Shown one piece after another: positions 1 through 8,320 of a stretch of 57,508 nucleotides of DNA. Under the pieces are notes generated by a model, which searched no databases, was not told where the DNA came from, and saw only the letters and a program-made list of their open reading frames with translations. Position numbers and translations under genes: made by a program. Position 1 is the first letter of the stretch, and each line of letters opens with the position of its first letter. The stretch comes from Streptomyces sp. CBMA152 (lineage in GTDB: Bacteria > Actinomycetota > Actinomycetes > Streptomycetales > Streptomycetaceae), in assembly GCF_014596475.1 (NCBI RefSeq), contig NZ_MECJ01000020.1:1-57508 (forward strand). The letters are read 5' to 3'.

Positions 1-78
1 CGCACGGTCAGCACGCCACTGCCGACGCCGCCCCTCGGGAACATCGCTGGTCTTCAGAGCCCAGTCCGCCGTGGCCAC
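1..78 (-). CDS. 5' end of an unrecognised gene, cut by the window edge
   Basis: A GTG at 76-78 read on the minus strand follows a good Shine-Dalgarno (GGAGGTG, 85-91) and opens a frame that stays open to the window edge. The 26 visible codons begin MATADWALKTSDVPEG and are rich in Arg. I recognise no domain. The support is the ribosome binding site and the open frame only, so it could be spurious. Confidence 0.35.
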   Translation of the reverse strand, partial: MATADWALKTSDVPEGRRRQWRADRA

Positions 79-153
79 GTCGCACACCTCCGAAATCAAG
101 GTGTTGCGACGACCAGTTGAATCCGCCCCATGCATGTCGATCGGAGTGCATCC

Positions 154-795
154 ATGCGCCTGCCGAACACGGCCCACGAGAAACAGCCCTGGCTGATCCA
201 CCAGATCGCTCCCGACTTCCGGTTGGAGGATGTCTGGGCCCTGCCGACCCCCGGCGGCCCGGACGGCTTCACGACTTTGGTGTCGATGCTTCAGGACGGC
301 GACTTCCAGCAGGACGCCCCGCCGGTCGCGCGCATGCTGTGGCAGCTGCGCTGGAAGCTCGGCGCCGCTTTGGGCCTGGACCGGGACCGGGGCGGACTCG
401 ACACCCGGGTGCGGTCCTTGCGCCACCGCCTGCCTCCGACGCTGTCTGAAGCGGCCGCCATCCACCCCGGCGACGGTCGGTCGCCGTTCACCTTCCTCTA
501 CCAGTCGGGCAATGAACGTGCCGCAGAGATCGCCAACCGGACCATGCACGGAGTGGTGCACCTGGGCTGGGTCCCCGACGAGCAGGGCGGCTGGCGCGGC
601 CAGATGGCCGTCCTGGTGAAACCGAACGGCCGTCTCGGGACCGCCTACATGGCCGCCATCAGGCCTTTCAGGCACCAGGTCGTCTGCCCCGCCCTCATGC
701 GCTCCTGGGAGCGCCGCTGGCAGCGCCGGTGGGAGCGCGACACCCGCCTGGCGCCGACCGGACAGCACGACGCCCCGGCGGCCGTTCAGCCTTGA
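154..795 (+). CDS. DUF2867 domain protein, first of two adjacent paralogues
   Basis: The product is about 213 residues, cytosolic and without signal peptide or membrane segment. It looks like the small stand-alone DUF2867 proteins of streptomycetes, whose biochemical role is unknown. Shared features with the next gene are an N-terminal PWLIHQIAPDFRLEDVWALPTPG block, a central RWKLGAALG segment, the HLGWVPDEQGGW core and the C-terminal KPNGRLGTAYMAAIRPFRH block ending in Arg/Trp-rich residues. I chose ATG 154 over ATG 130 because GGAG at 143-146 lies 7 nt upstream. The start of the paralogue lies 67 bp downstream, so the pair probably arose by tandem duplication and is co-transcribed with the two membrane-protein genes that follow. 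Family assignment is by eye. Confidence 0.75.
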   Translation: MRLPNTAHEKQPWLIHQIAPDFRLEDVWALPTPGGPDGFTTLVSMLQDGDFQQDAPPVARMLWQLRWKLGAALGLDRDRGGLDTRVRSLRHRLPPTLSEAAAIHPGDGRSPFTFLYQSGNERAAEIANRTMHGVVHLGWVPDEQGGWRGQMAVLVKPNGRLGTAYMAAIRPFRHQVVCPALMRSWERRWQRRWERDTRLAPTGQHDAPAAVQP

Positions 796-862
796 CCAAG
801 GAGGTCTCAAACATGGTGGTCCACCCATCCGACTCTCCATCTCGCCGCAGGGGTGACGCGAT

Positions 863-1480
863 ATGAGAATGCCCATCGAGGCCCACACCTCGCGTCCCTG
901 GCTCATCCACGAGATCGCACCGGATTTCCGGATCGAGGACGTCTGGTCGTTCCGCACTCCCGGCGCCGGACCGGACGACTTCCCCGTGATGCTGGCCGCG
1001 CTGGAGGCCAGCAACCGGCCCGGGAAGACGACCTGGCCGACCCGGTTCCTGTTCGCGGTGCGCTGGAAACTCGGCGCGGTGTTCGGCTGGGACAAACCGC
1101 AGGCCGGCCTGGACGCCGCCGTGACGTCCCTGCGGGATCGCCTTCCGGAGGACCTGCGCCGCTGCCCTGGACACAAGGATCCCAACATCCCGTTCACGCC
1201 GGTGTACCAGACCCATGACGAGTGCGTGGAGGAGATGGCCAACTCCACCGCCCACATCGTGTGCCACCTGGGCTGGGTCGCGACCGACGACGGCGGCTAC
1301 GAACTCCGGATGGCCGCCCTGACCAAACCCGGCGGCCGGCTCGGCCGGTTCTATCTGGCCTTCATCAAACCCTTCCGCTACCTGGTCATCTACCCAGCCC
1401 TGACCCGGCGCTGGGAGAGAGCCTGGCTCGACCGCGACCGCGACCTGGACAAGAAGGTGCACCATGACCGCGAAAGCTGA
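863..1480 (+). CDS. DUF2867 domain protein, second of two adjacent paralogues
   Basis: The 205-residue product keeps the same blocks in the same order as the upstream gene: PWLIHEIAPDFRIEDVWSF, VRWKLGAVFGW, HLGWVATDDGGYELRM and KPGGRLGRFYLAFIKPFRY. It is soluble and of unknown function. Its 3' end overlaps the start of the DUF6463 gene by 17 nt, a sign of translational coupling, so the DUF2867 and DUF6463 products probably act together. The first copy is more diverged at its C-terminus, so this one may be the ancestral partner of the downstream membrane genes. That is inference. Confidence 0.78.
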   Translation: MRMPIEAHTSRPWLIHEIAPDFRIEDVWSFRTPGAGPDDFPVMLAALEASNRPGKTTWPTRFLFAVRWKLGAVFGWDKPQAGLDAAVTSLRDRLPEDLRRCPGHKDPNIPFTPVYQTHDECVEEMANSTAHIVCHLGWVATDDGGYELRMAALTKPGGRLGRFYLAFIKPFRYLVIYPALTRRWERAWLDRDRDLDKKVHHDRES

Positions 1481-1925
1481 CCCAGGGCCGTCCCGGAACC
1501 GGCAGCTGATCACCTGGGCCGGATGGCTCCTGGTGACATTCGGAACAGCGCACACAGTGCTCGCGCTGACCATCGAGCACGCCGCGAGCCACGCCGGCGA
1601 CTGGTTCAGCGGGAAGCTGTGGGGCTCCGACCTGGCCGCGATGAGCCCGGCCGGAAGCGCATATTGGCTGACCTACAACAGTTTCGGCCCGCCGATGGTC
1701 ATCATCGGCTTGACCATCATGTGGCTGAACCGTCGCGGCATCGCCCCGCCGCCGTTCATCGCCTGGGCCCTGCTGACCTGGACGGTTGGCGGCACGGCGC
1801 TCGCCGGGTTCGCACCCCCGCTCGACCTGGCCGCGGAGATCCTCCTGCTCGTCGCCGCCCACCGCGCCAAGCAGGCGCCGCGGACGGATCCGGTCCACCA
1901 CGCTGCCGGACCACAAGGATCCTGA
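1464..1925 (+). CDS. DUF6463-type small membrane protein
   Basis: The product has 153 residues with about four hydrophobic segments: LITWAGWLLVTFGTAHTVLAL, FGPPMVIIGLTIMW, FIAWALLTWTVGGTALAG and a last segment near residues 115-130. The pattern, including the WLNRRGIAPPPF loop, matches the DUF6463 family. Function is unknown. It overlaps the DUF2867 gene before it and is followed at once by the larger membrane protein. A second gene of this family (4766-5143, minus strand) keeps the equivalent WMDRRGITPPVF loop, which makes the family call more secure. No regulator is adjacent. Confidence 0.75.
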   Translation: MTAKADPGPSRNRQLITWAGWLLVTFGTAHTVLALTIEHAASHAGDWFSGKLWGSDLAAMSPAGSAYWLTYNSFGPPMVIIGLTIMWLNRRGIAPPPFIAWALLTWTVGGTALAGFAPPLDLAAEILLLVAAHRAKQAPRTDPVHHAAGPQGS

Positions 1926-1935
1926 TGGTAGAAGC

Positions 1936-2994
1936 ATGACAAGGGAAGAAATGACTTCACACCCCATGAAGCCTTCGGCAGGACCCGATGCGGACTTCGT
2001 GACGGAGCAGGCCCCTCCGATCAGTCGCCTGCGCGTCATCGCCTGCTACGGCACCATCGCGGCAACGTTCCCCTACCTCGCCCTCAAACTCGCCTGGGCC
2101 GCCGGCAGTCACATCGGCGTCAAGGGCGACGCGATGGAGAACCCGACGATGGTCGGGGCGAATCTCGCGACACTGGGCATGGACGCCGCCGCCGCGACGC
2201 TGGCGCTCGCGCTCATCAGGCCCTGGGGCCGCCGGATCCCGGCCTGGCTGCTGGTCTTCCCACTGTGGGTCGCCACCGGATTCATCGGGCCGATCCTCAT
2301 CGGCGCCCCGCTGTCCGGCCTGGTGGCGGCGATGACCGGGACCGCGGGCGGCGAGCCGCGGCACGACCCGGCAGACGACATCGCCGGCTGGGTGTTCGGG
2401 ATCGTCTACACCGGCTTCATTCTGCAGGGGATCGGCCTCGCGATCGGGTTCTTCCTCTACGCGCGCTCTCGCTGGGCCCCGGCATTCCGGCTGCAGCTCG
2501 GGGATCTGCCCATGGGCCCGACGTTCGCCGTGCAGAAGATCACGATCGTCGGCGTCGCGGCCTTCAGCCTGCTCCCCGCCGGGATCCACTTGTACTGGGC
2601 GGCCGGCGGCACGGGACTGCGGCCGGACCTGGACCAGACATGGCAGGTACGGCTGGTCATGGAAGGCGTGTTCGCGCTGCTGCCACTGACCGGGACCGCC
2701 GCCATGCTGATCCTGGCCGGCAGCCGAGATGCACGGTCGGCGCACACGACGCTCGCCGCAGCCTGGCTGGGCACCGGTGCGCTCTTCTCATGGGGCTTCT
2801 GGTGGATGGTCTGCGCCTCCTTGAAGGTGCCGTTGTCGGAGGGCAAGGACATGCGCGGCCTGGGCCTGGTCGGCGGGATGATGACGCTGGCCGGAGCGGT
2901 GCTGGCGTCGGGGCTGGCGCAAACCGTGGCCACGGCGCTCGCGACACGTGCACAGACTTCGAGGACTGAGATGACTACCGCCGAGTCGTCGTAG
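1936..2994 (+). CDS. Polytopic membrane protein of unknown function
   Basis: The product has about 352 residues with roughly eight to nine predicted membrane spans beginning near residue 35. Recognisable blocks are FPYLALKLAWAAGS, ALALIRPWGRRIPAWLLVFPLW and a repeated-looking second half. The protein at 5251-6480 shows the same blocks (LPYVAMKVYWAWGG, ALVRPWGQVFPRWV), so the two are paralogues, and each sits beside a DUF6463 gene. The start is uncertain: ATG 1936, 1951 and 1966 are all in frame, and the AAGGGAAG at 1941-1948 does not decide between them. Role unknown. Partnership with DUF6463 is inferred from the conserved neighbourhood. Confidence 0.7.
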   Translation: MTREEMTSHPMKPSAGPDADFVTEQAPPISRLRVIACYGTIAATFPYLALKLAWAAGSHIGVKGDAMENPTMVGANLATLGMDAAAATLALALIRPWGRRIPAWLLVFPLWVATGFIGPILIGAPLSGLVAAMTGTAGGEPRHDPADDIAGWVFGIVYTGFILQGIGLAIGFFLYARSRWAPAFRLQLGDLPMGPTFAVQKITIVGVAAFSLLPAGIHLYWAAGGTGLRPDLDQTWQVRLVMEGVFALLPLTGTAAMLILAGSRDARSAHTTLAAAWLGTGALFSWGFWWMVCASLKVPLSEGKDMRGLGLVGGMMTLAGAVLASGLAQTVATALATRAQTSRTEMTTAESS

Positions 2995-3011
2995 CAGGGT
3001 GCCTCCGTCGG

Positions 3012-3048
3012 GCCGCACGCCCCTTCGTAGGGCGTGAGGCCGTGCGGC
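3012..3048. terminator. Bidirectional terminator-like hairpin
   Basis: GCCGCACG (3012-3019) pairs with CGTGCGGC (3041-3048). An alternative inner pairing is CACGCCC with GGGCGTG. It lies between the convergent ends of the membrane-protein gene and the methyltransferase gene, where a terminator serving both is expected. No T-tract, as is usual in streptomycetes. Confidence 0.6.
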
Positions 3049-3082
3049 GTCGGTCGCATGCGAGCGCTGTCGCCGCCGTTCG

Positions 3083-3790
3083 TCACGCCGTCTTGGTGGC
3101 CCACATGATGACGTTGGTGCCGAAGAACGTCTTACGCCACCCGATGTCCTCGAAACCGAGCCCGTGCAGCACCTCGGCGATGCGCTGCGGCGACATGAAC
3201 TCCCGCGTGCTGGATTCGAGATAGGCGTAGGACGTGCGGTCGCGCGCCACGACCTGTCCCAGCAGCGGAACGATGACACGCATTCCCCACTGCACGACCG
3301 GCTTCACCGGGCCGCTCGGGGGGCACGTTTCGAGGATCACGAGGCGGCCGCCGGATTTGAGGACCCGGCGCTGTTCGCTGAGCGCTCGGTCCAAGTCCTC
3401 GACGTTCCTGAGGAGGTAGCCCTCGGTGATCCCGTCGAAGGACTCGTCTTCGAAGGGCAGACAGGCCGCGTCGGCATGCTGCCAGCGCACCGCGGCGGCC
3501 CCGGGTTTGGCTTTCGCCCGGCGCAGCATCTCCTGCGAGAAGTCCAGGCCGGTCACCGTGGCGGCGGGGTACCTGCGAGCGGCCTCCAGAGCGATCGCGC
3601 CCGTCCCCGTCGCCAGATCCAACAGCTTCCCGCCTCCGTGCGGCGCGACGAGAACGGCCACCTCCCGGCACCATTTCTCATGACGGCCGAGCGTCATGAC
3701 GAAGTTCATCCGGTCGTAGTACCCGGCGATCTTCTGGAAGATCCCATGCACTTCGGAGTCCTTGCCACGACGCGTTTGGGAACTCATCAC
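3083..3790 (-). CDS. UbiE/COQ5-type class I SAM-dependent methyltransferase
   Basis: The 235-residue product shows the class I methyltransferase fold in order: the UbiE-like N-terminal stretch FQKIAGYYDRMNFVMTLGRH, motif I LLDLATGTGAIAL (SAM glycine loop), an acidic end of strand 2 (TGLDFSQEML), the motif II region FEDESFDGITEGYLLRNV and RVLKSGGRLVILETCPP. These are the marks of demethylmenaquinone/ubiquinone methyltransferases. The NxxYYDRMN and LLRNV segments are particularly UbiE-like. As a linear-arm gene outside a menaquinone operon it may act on another substrate. GTG 3790 has AGAAGGG 8 nt upstream; ATG 3787 is the alternative. It is monocistronic and converges on the membrane-protein operon. 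Confidence 0.82.
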   Translation of the reverse strand: MMSSQTRRGKDSEVHGIFQKIAGYYDRMNFVMTLGRHEKWCREVAVLVAPHGGGKLLDLATGTGAIALEAARRYPAATVTGLDFSQEMLRRAKAKPGAAAVRWQHADAACLPFEDESFDGITEGYLLRNVEDLDRALSEQRRVLKSGGRLVILETCPPSGPVKPVVQWGMRVIVPLLGQVVARDRTSYAYLESSTREFMSPQRIAEVLHGLGFEDIGWRKTFFGTNVIMWATKTA

Positions 3791-3888
3791 CTGTTCTGCC
3801 CTTCTCTGCTGGAACGGCTTCTGTCGGATCGTCCGGGAAAGGCGACACGACTCCCGACGGCTTCGGGCTGAGCCGTAGACTCGAACGC

Positions 3889-4437
3889 TCAGTGGTCACT
3901 GCTGTCCGGATCCCGGCTCGGATGCATGAGTGGGGAATCCATGCGGTCGACATGATCCGAGAACATCCACCTCGATAGCTTGGCCCGGATCTTCAGCGAC
4001 CGATTCCTGGGCCGTGGCGCGCCGTTCTCATCGGTGTCCGGCTGGAGTTCCAGCGGCTTCTGCACCTCATGCGCGGTCAGCCGGTACCGTTCGCCTGCGG
4101 ATAGCGGCTCATGGACCTCAGTGAACTTGCCTCCCACCGAGACCGTGATGATGCCGGTCTCACGACCGTGGAGGACCTTTTCCTGGTCGCGATGTTGCAG
4201 GCCGAGGGCGATGCGCTTGGTGCACCAGAACGCGATGACCGGGTCGACGGAGGCCAGGACACGCAGCGTCCAGCTGAGGGTCTCCGCTGAGAGGTGGAAA
4301 CGGGTCGCGATCAGGTTGTTGCCGCCGGCGAGCCACAGGACGCCGTAGAAGGTGATGCCGGCCACGCCGATCGCGGTGCGGGCCGGGCGGCTGCGTGGGC
4401 GGTCCAGCAGGTGGTGCTCCCGCTTGTCGCCGGTGAC
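3889..4437 (-). pseudogene. C-terminal fragment of QcrB (cytochrome bc1 subunit b)
   Basis: The frame reads TGDKREHHLLDRPRSRPART, then a membrane segment, then FWCTKRIALGLQHRDQEKVL, HGRETGIITV, EVHEPLSAGERYRLTAHE and LKIRAKLSRWMF. This is the C-terminal third of actinobacterial QcrB, including the HHLLDRPR turn and the EVHEPL tail. The heme-binding N-terminal helices are missing: QcrB is about 540 residues and only about 180 remain. The match ends abruptly at the VTGDKREHH position, where unrelated sequence with a TetR fragment on the other strand begins. It is a recombination remnant and cannot form a working cytochrome b. Confidence 0.75.
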
Positions 4438-4465
4438 CCACTGAGGCCTGATCGGGCCGCTGGCG

Positions 4466-4771
4466 ATGTCGGTGGATATCTCGGTGAAGCAGCACCGCAA
4501 CCGGTACCTGGCGGTGTACGAACTCTCCTTGGAAGCCACCCGCTGCCCCGCCCTGCAGCAGACCTTCGACGCCATGAAGAGCTCGGCGGTCGACTTCACC
4601 CATGAGCAGCACCAAGCCCTCGGGCTGACCACATCGGGGGCTGACGTGGAAACCCTGATCACCCTGTTCGGCGGTGCACTGTTCACTCTGATCACCGGCC
4701 AGGCCGGCGAAGCCGACGGTGCTCCGTGCACCGCACTGGCCCGCACCATGGTCGCCGGCATCGGATCATGA
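4466..4771 (+). pseudogene. C-terminal fragment of a TetR-family regulator
   Basis: About 95 residues from YLAVYELSLEATRCPALQQTFDAM to the end resemble the ligand-binding, dimerisation half of TetR repressors (YLFLFEATRRPEL-like segment, then LITLFGGALFTLITG). The N-terminal helix-turn-helix is absent, so it cannot bind DNA as a TetR protein. It starts within about 30 bp of the point where the QcrB fragment on the opposite strand ends, so both were probably cut in the same rearrangement. Its last codons overlap the end of the convergent DUF6463 gene by 6 nt. Confidence 0.6.
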
Positions 4772-5143
4772 CCCGGCGGGGCGCGCGGACCGACAAACTC
4801 CCACCAAGAGCAGAACGGATGCGGCTGTCGCCAGCGGCGCGGGGGACGGCTCCACGCTGACCGTACAGACGACAGTCCAGGGGAGCAGCACCCAGGGGAG
4901 GAAGACCGGCGGCGTTATGCCACGTCGATCCATCCACGTCACCAAGAGGCCGCTGACGAACAGCGGCAGACCGAAGCCGGCCGGGCTGCCCCAGAAGGCA
5001 TTGGCCGCGCGGGTGTCCTCCCACCAGTGGCCCCAAAGCCGCAAGAACAGCCAATCCCCGAAGTGGGTCCGGCTGAGCAGCAGTCCGACGAGAAGGTGTA
5101 CGGCGCCGATGAACGCCAGAGGCCGGCCAGCCCCTTTGATCAT
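4766..5143 (-). CDS. DUF6463-type small membrane protein, second copy
   Basis: The 125-residue product has four hydrophobic segments and the diagnostic VTWMDRRGITPPVFLPWVLLPW stretch, aligning with WLNRRGIAPPPF in the copy at 1464-1925. The ATG at 5141-5143 has a strong AGGAGGT 8 nt upstream. It follows the larger membrane protein gene (5251-6480) by 107 bp on the same strand. The pair therefore repeats the plus-strand pair but in the opposite gene order. Function unknown. Sequence divergence shows the duplication is old or that the two modules arrived separately. Confidence 0.75.
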   Translation of the reverse strand: MIKGAGRPLAFIGAVHLLVGLLLSRTHFGDWLFLRLWGHWWEDTRAANAFWGSPAGFGLPLFVSGLLVTWMDRRGITPPVFLPWVLLPWTVVCTVSVEPSPAPLATAASVLLLVGVCRSARPAGS

Positions 5144-5250
5144 GCGAGTAACCTCCTGTCGCAGGGTTCATCGTTGGTTGTGGAGTTTCGGATGGGCGAT
5201 TTGTGCAGGCCGACGAGGAATGCTGCGATCGTGAGCCACGCCTTGAGGAC

Positions 5251-6480
5251 TCAGGCGCGATGGCGCCGGTAGTAGGAGAAGGTGACGGCCGCGAGCAGCG
5301 GGCCCCAGAGCACCAGGGGCTGATAGCAGACTCCGACGATGTCGCGCCAGGGTCCCTGGAACGCCGGGTGGTGCTCGTGGGACCACCACAACGCGAAGCC
5401 GCTCCAGATGGCCATGAGAGCCAGTGAGCCGAGCGCGGCGGGAATGACGGCCGCCAGCGGGTGAACACGTCGTCCTCCGATGAACGGTATCCAGCGTGGT
5501 ACGACCTCGCCCCACGGCCGGACCAGTCCAAGGGTGAGCAGGGCCAGGGCCTCGGAGACCACGCTGAGGCCGATGACGGCGACACTGCCCCAGCCCGGGA
5601 TCTGGAACGACCGGTGAAGTGCGGCATCGCTGTAGCCGACAGGCAGGCCGAACCCGAGAGCTATCCGCCACAGGCCCGAGGGCACGGCGGTGAGGGCGGC
5701 CGCGTGGGCGGCACGGACGGCCCACCGGGGAGCCGGGAGCGGAGTGCTCCGGAAGGCGGCCTTGCGCTCGTGATCTCCGTCGTGTCCGGCACCGGGATCG
5801 GCCGGAGGGACCGTCGTCGAACCAGTGGGCTCGCCGACGGCAAGCCACGTCCGCCGTCCGCGCCGGTCGGCGGTACGGCCTCCGTATGTCAGGGTCCGAC
5901 GCTGGTAGGACAGCGAACAGACGCCGAGGGACAGGCCGATCGCGAAGAAGTTGACGAACCCGATGACGAACACCGTGGGAGACAGACCGGCCAGGTGCGC
6001 CGTGGACAGACCGCCGGTGGCCATGACGACAAGGCCGAGACCTCCATATGGCGTGAGGGTCGCTGCGACCGCCCAGCCGGGAGCCAGCAACAGCCACCGC
6101 GGAACCCGTCGGCCCCGGAGCCCCGGCACCCAGCGCGGGAAGACCTGACCCCACGGCCGGACGAGCGCGGCGAGCAAGGTGACGGCCAGCAGGATGCCGA
6201 TCGCGGTGAAGTCGAGGCCGTGCCGCTCCATCCACACCAGGAAGCGAGGGGCTCCGTTCTTGGTGAACTCGTCGGCAAGGTCCATCCCGGCGGGCTTCCC
6301 CGCGGTGCCGCCCCAGGCCCAGTAGACCTTCATCGCGACATACGGGAGGGCTCCGAGGGAGCCGGCGACCGCCACCCACGTGGCCGCAGGTCCCGCAGCG
6401 AGGATGGTGGCGTCGGTCCCCGCCAGCGCCCGCCCACGTCTTGCCGGTGTCCGGCGGTCACCGGTGTTCAGCACGGCCAT
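5251..6480 (-). CDS. Polytopic membrane protein, paralogue of 1936-2994
   Basis: The 409-residue product has about ten hydrophobic segments in two similar halves. The first half carries LPYVAMKVYWAWGG and ALVRPWGQVFPRWVPGLRGR. The second carries LTLGLVRPWGEVVPRWIPFI. This internal repeat of a VRPWG-x-V-x-PRWxP loop suggests an ancestral duplication inside the protein. A charged Gly/Arg-rich linker near residues 200-240 separates the halves. The ATG is preceded by GGAAGGGG. It heads the operon with the DUF6463 gene. No transporter signature is evident, so I leave the function open. Confidence 0.72.
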   Translation of the reverse strand: MAVLNTGDRRTPARRGRALAGTDATILAAGPAATWVAVAGSLGALPYVAMKVYWAWGGTAGKPAGMDLADEFTKNGAPRFLVWMERHGLDFTAIGILLAVTLLAALVRPWGQVFPRWVPGLRGRRVPRWLLLAPGWAVAATLTPYGGLGLVVMATGGLSTAHLAGLSPTVFVIGFVNFFAIGLSLGVCSLSYQRRTLTYGGRTADRRGRRTWLAVGEPTGSTTVPPADPGAGHDGDHERKAAFRSTPLPAPRWAVRAAHAAALTAVPSGLWRIALGFGLPVGYSDAALHRSFQIPGWGSVAVIGLSVVSEALALLTLGLVRPWGEVVPRWIPFIGGRRVHPLAAVIPAALGSLALMAIWSGFALWWSHEHHPAFQGPWRDIVGVCYQPLVLWGPLLAAVTFSYYRRHRA

Positions 6481-6520
6481 GGCCCACCCCTTCCGGAAGT
6501 ATTAGAGAGATCGATCCAAT

Positions 6521-6539
6521 TAATATAGAGGGTACTCTC
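6521..6539. promoter_or_regulatory. AT-rich promoter element with imperfect palindrome
   Basis: About 50 bp upstream of the 6480 start, read on the minus strand, a TATATTA stretch (6521-6527) stands out from the GC-rich background. It adjoins an imperfect palindrome on the pattern GAGNGTACNCTC (6528-6539). This could be a -10 region with a repressor site for the membrane-protein operon. I see no convincing -35. Confidence 0.35.
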
Positions 6540-6598
6540 CATTTGGCTGGACGGGGACGCGGGACCCCTCCTGGCTTGGACGCCGGCAGGCGGCGGCC

Positions 6599-7080
6599 CT
6601 ATGCGGGCCCCGAGGACTTCGCCGGTGCGGTCGAGGCCGGTCGCCGGAGTGTGAGCCAGATGGTGACCGGTAACAGGGCACCCGTCGCAACCCCGGCTGC
6701 GGGGTATGCAGGTTTCGGGTCGAACACGGCCCGGTCTGACCGCTTCGTGCACCGCGCGTGGTGGCGAGAGATCCCATCACGGCGAAGCCGAGGACGGCTT
6801 GCCGGGAGGTGCCGACGGTTGCGGAGGCCAGCCCCGTGCGGGAGCGGAGCATGGCGGTCATAGCGATGCCGGTGAGCAGCGTGTTGGCCAGGCTCGCGCC
6901 GAGCAGCGGATAGACGGGTTCGGTGAACACCTGGTCGGCGTGGCCGTCGACAGGACCAGCAATGCCGAGGCGCGGTCAAGGTGGTCGCGGCGGTCAGCAG
7001 GACGGGCCGCACCCGAGGCGTGGCGCCAGGCGCCCGGCGGCAATGCGGCCCAAGGCCAGACTCTTGATGATCTTGGGTGA
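6599..7080 (-). pseudogene. Decayed C-terminal half of an MFS (DHA2-like) exporter
   Basis: Reading the minus strand across frames gives SLALGRIAAGRLAPRLG, VRPVLLTAATTLTA, VFTEPVYPLLGASLANTLLT, RTGLASATVGTSRQAVLGFA and a last membrane segment GVATGALLPVTIWLTLRR. These correspond in order to the last transmembrane helices of drug/proton antiporters, including the G-LAS-x(4)-SRQ motif. At least two frameshifts separate the pieces and no start is left. It is a dead remnant. The intact MFS gene at 19465-20994 shows the same motif as GLASGISSTTRQ. Confidence 0.55.
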
Positions 7081-7089
7081 GCTCTCGGA

Positions 7090-7111
7090 CCCCGTTCGCA
7101 CTCGAACGGGG
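7090..7111. terminator. Short hairpin between pseudogenes
   Basis: CCCCGTTCG (7090-7098) and CGAACGGGG (7103-7111) form a perfect 9-bp stem with a 4-nt loop. It may be a terminator left from a lost gene. Confidence 0.4.
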
Positions 7112-7156
7112 GAGTGACCCCTTTCTGAGACTTGCATGGTGCGAAGATCCGAGCTC

Positions 7157-7369
7157 ATGACGGACCCTCAAGACCCTTCCGTATCCGGCTGGTCGGACGC
7201 GGACGACATCGAACGCCGTCCCTGCCCGAAGTGAGAGGCGCAGCCGGGCTTGCCGTGCCGCTCGCGCTCCGGCGCGGTCGCCTCCGCCTACCGCGCCGGC
7301 CGCTGCACCAAGGTGCCCCGGCTCGCCAAACCCCTACGGGTGCCGACCCCCGGCGACTCCAGGTCGTAA
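7157..7369 (+). pseudogene. Zinc-finger-type small protein interrupted by an in-frame TGA
   Basis: The 70-codon frame starts MTDPQDPSVSGWSDADDIER, then RPCPK, then a TGA at 7232-7234, then EAQPGLPCRSRSGAVASAYR and TKVPRLAKPLRVPTPGDS before TAA. The pattern CPxC...PCR...Y..GR..KVPRLAK is a small zinc-binding module seen next to recombinases and in mobile elements of streptomycetes. The TGA falls exactly where the second Cys of the CPKC knuckle (TGC) is expected. A point mutation that destroys the gene is the likely cause. Both halves remain in one frame, so the lesion is young. Confidence 0.55.
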
Positions 7370-7469
7370 GCCCCCTCCGCAGTGGGGCAGGCCGAACTGT
7401 TCTGATCCTTCGGCACGGCGCTTCTGCTCAGGCCCGCGCATTCTTTGGTCGACGTACCCGGCCACGGCA

Positions 7470-8075
7470 TCAGCCGACGTGGAAATCGATGCTGATCACA
7501 TACCAGGCATCCTTGATCCTGGCGGACTCCGTCTTGACGTCCAGCTGTCCTTGCTTGATCCCGGTGGAGTTGGAAAGGATGACCTTCTCAAGAGTCTGTC
7601 CGTCGATGGTGATCTTGTCGGCGGGGACTACCGCCGTGCCGCTGGTTTCCGGTACTCGGGCGACTTCCACCTTCGGGTTGTCCGTGGGCGGCTTGGGCGT
7701 GAACGCCATGCGGAACCTTCCGAGATTCTCCCGCATTTGACGCATCTCGGGCGTAGTGCTGTTGTACCCCGACGAGGTGCCGACCTGAGCGGCCGAGGGA
7801 GCCGTGGCCGGTTTTGCCATAATCAGGCACGCCTGCTCCAGCTGGCTCTTGATGACCGCAGTGACCCACGAGGCAACCGCTTCCTCGGCTGTTGACTGAC
7901 GGGGCTCCGAGGCGGCCGCCGTCGGTTTGCCTGCGGTCGGCTTGCTCGCGGTCGGCTTTTTGTCCGCGGCGGAGTCCGTGCCCGTCGAGCACCCCGTGAC
8001 AACCGCGACCGTCACCACCAGTGCGGCTCCGGCGATCAAGCGGACAGTCCTCCTGCTGTAGCTCCGTGACCACAT
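7470..8075 (-). CDS. Secreted lipoprotein of unknown function
   Basis: The 201-residue product begins MWSRSYSRRTVRLIAG, a charged n-region, followed by a hydrophobic core and the lipobox VVTGC, so it should be acylated and membrane-anchored on the outer face. A low-complexity linker with three repeats of KPTAxKPTA follows. The globular part (AEEAVASWVTAVIKSQLEQACLIM to the C-terminus, about 140 residues) looks like the SnoaL/NTF2-like or nuclear-transport-type fold often found in such lipoproteins, but I cannot assign it. ATG 8075 has GGAAGGA about 8 nt upstream, so I prefer it to the ATG 63 nt further upstream. Confidence 0.72.
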   Translation of the reverse strand: MWSRSYSRRTVRLIAGAALVVTVAVVTGCSTGTDSAADKKPTASKPTAGKPTAAASEPRQSTAEEAVASWVTAVIKSQLEQACLIMAKPATAPSAAQVGTSSGYNSTTPEMRQMRENLGRFRMAFTPKPPTDNPKVEVARVPETSGTAVVPADKITIDGQTLEKVILSNSTGIKQGQLDVKTESARIKDAWYVISIDFHVG

Positions 8076-8320
8076 TCTGGGAGTCCTTCCCGGAGGCATC
8101 CGATGAACGATGCCGCCCCGAAGAATGTGCCCCCCCACGACGCCACATCAACAAGGGAGACGCGATGGGCAGCCGTGCGGTTCGACCTCACAGCACTGAC
8201 GCGCACTTCACGCCGACCACCACCACGCCCGGACACCGGACGAGGGGTGGGCGCTCGTACCAGGCCATGGGGCGGGCCGACTGGGCCGGTCGTGCGGTGG
8301 TCCAGGCGGCCCGGCGGGGT

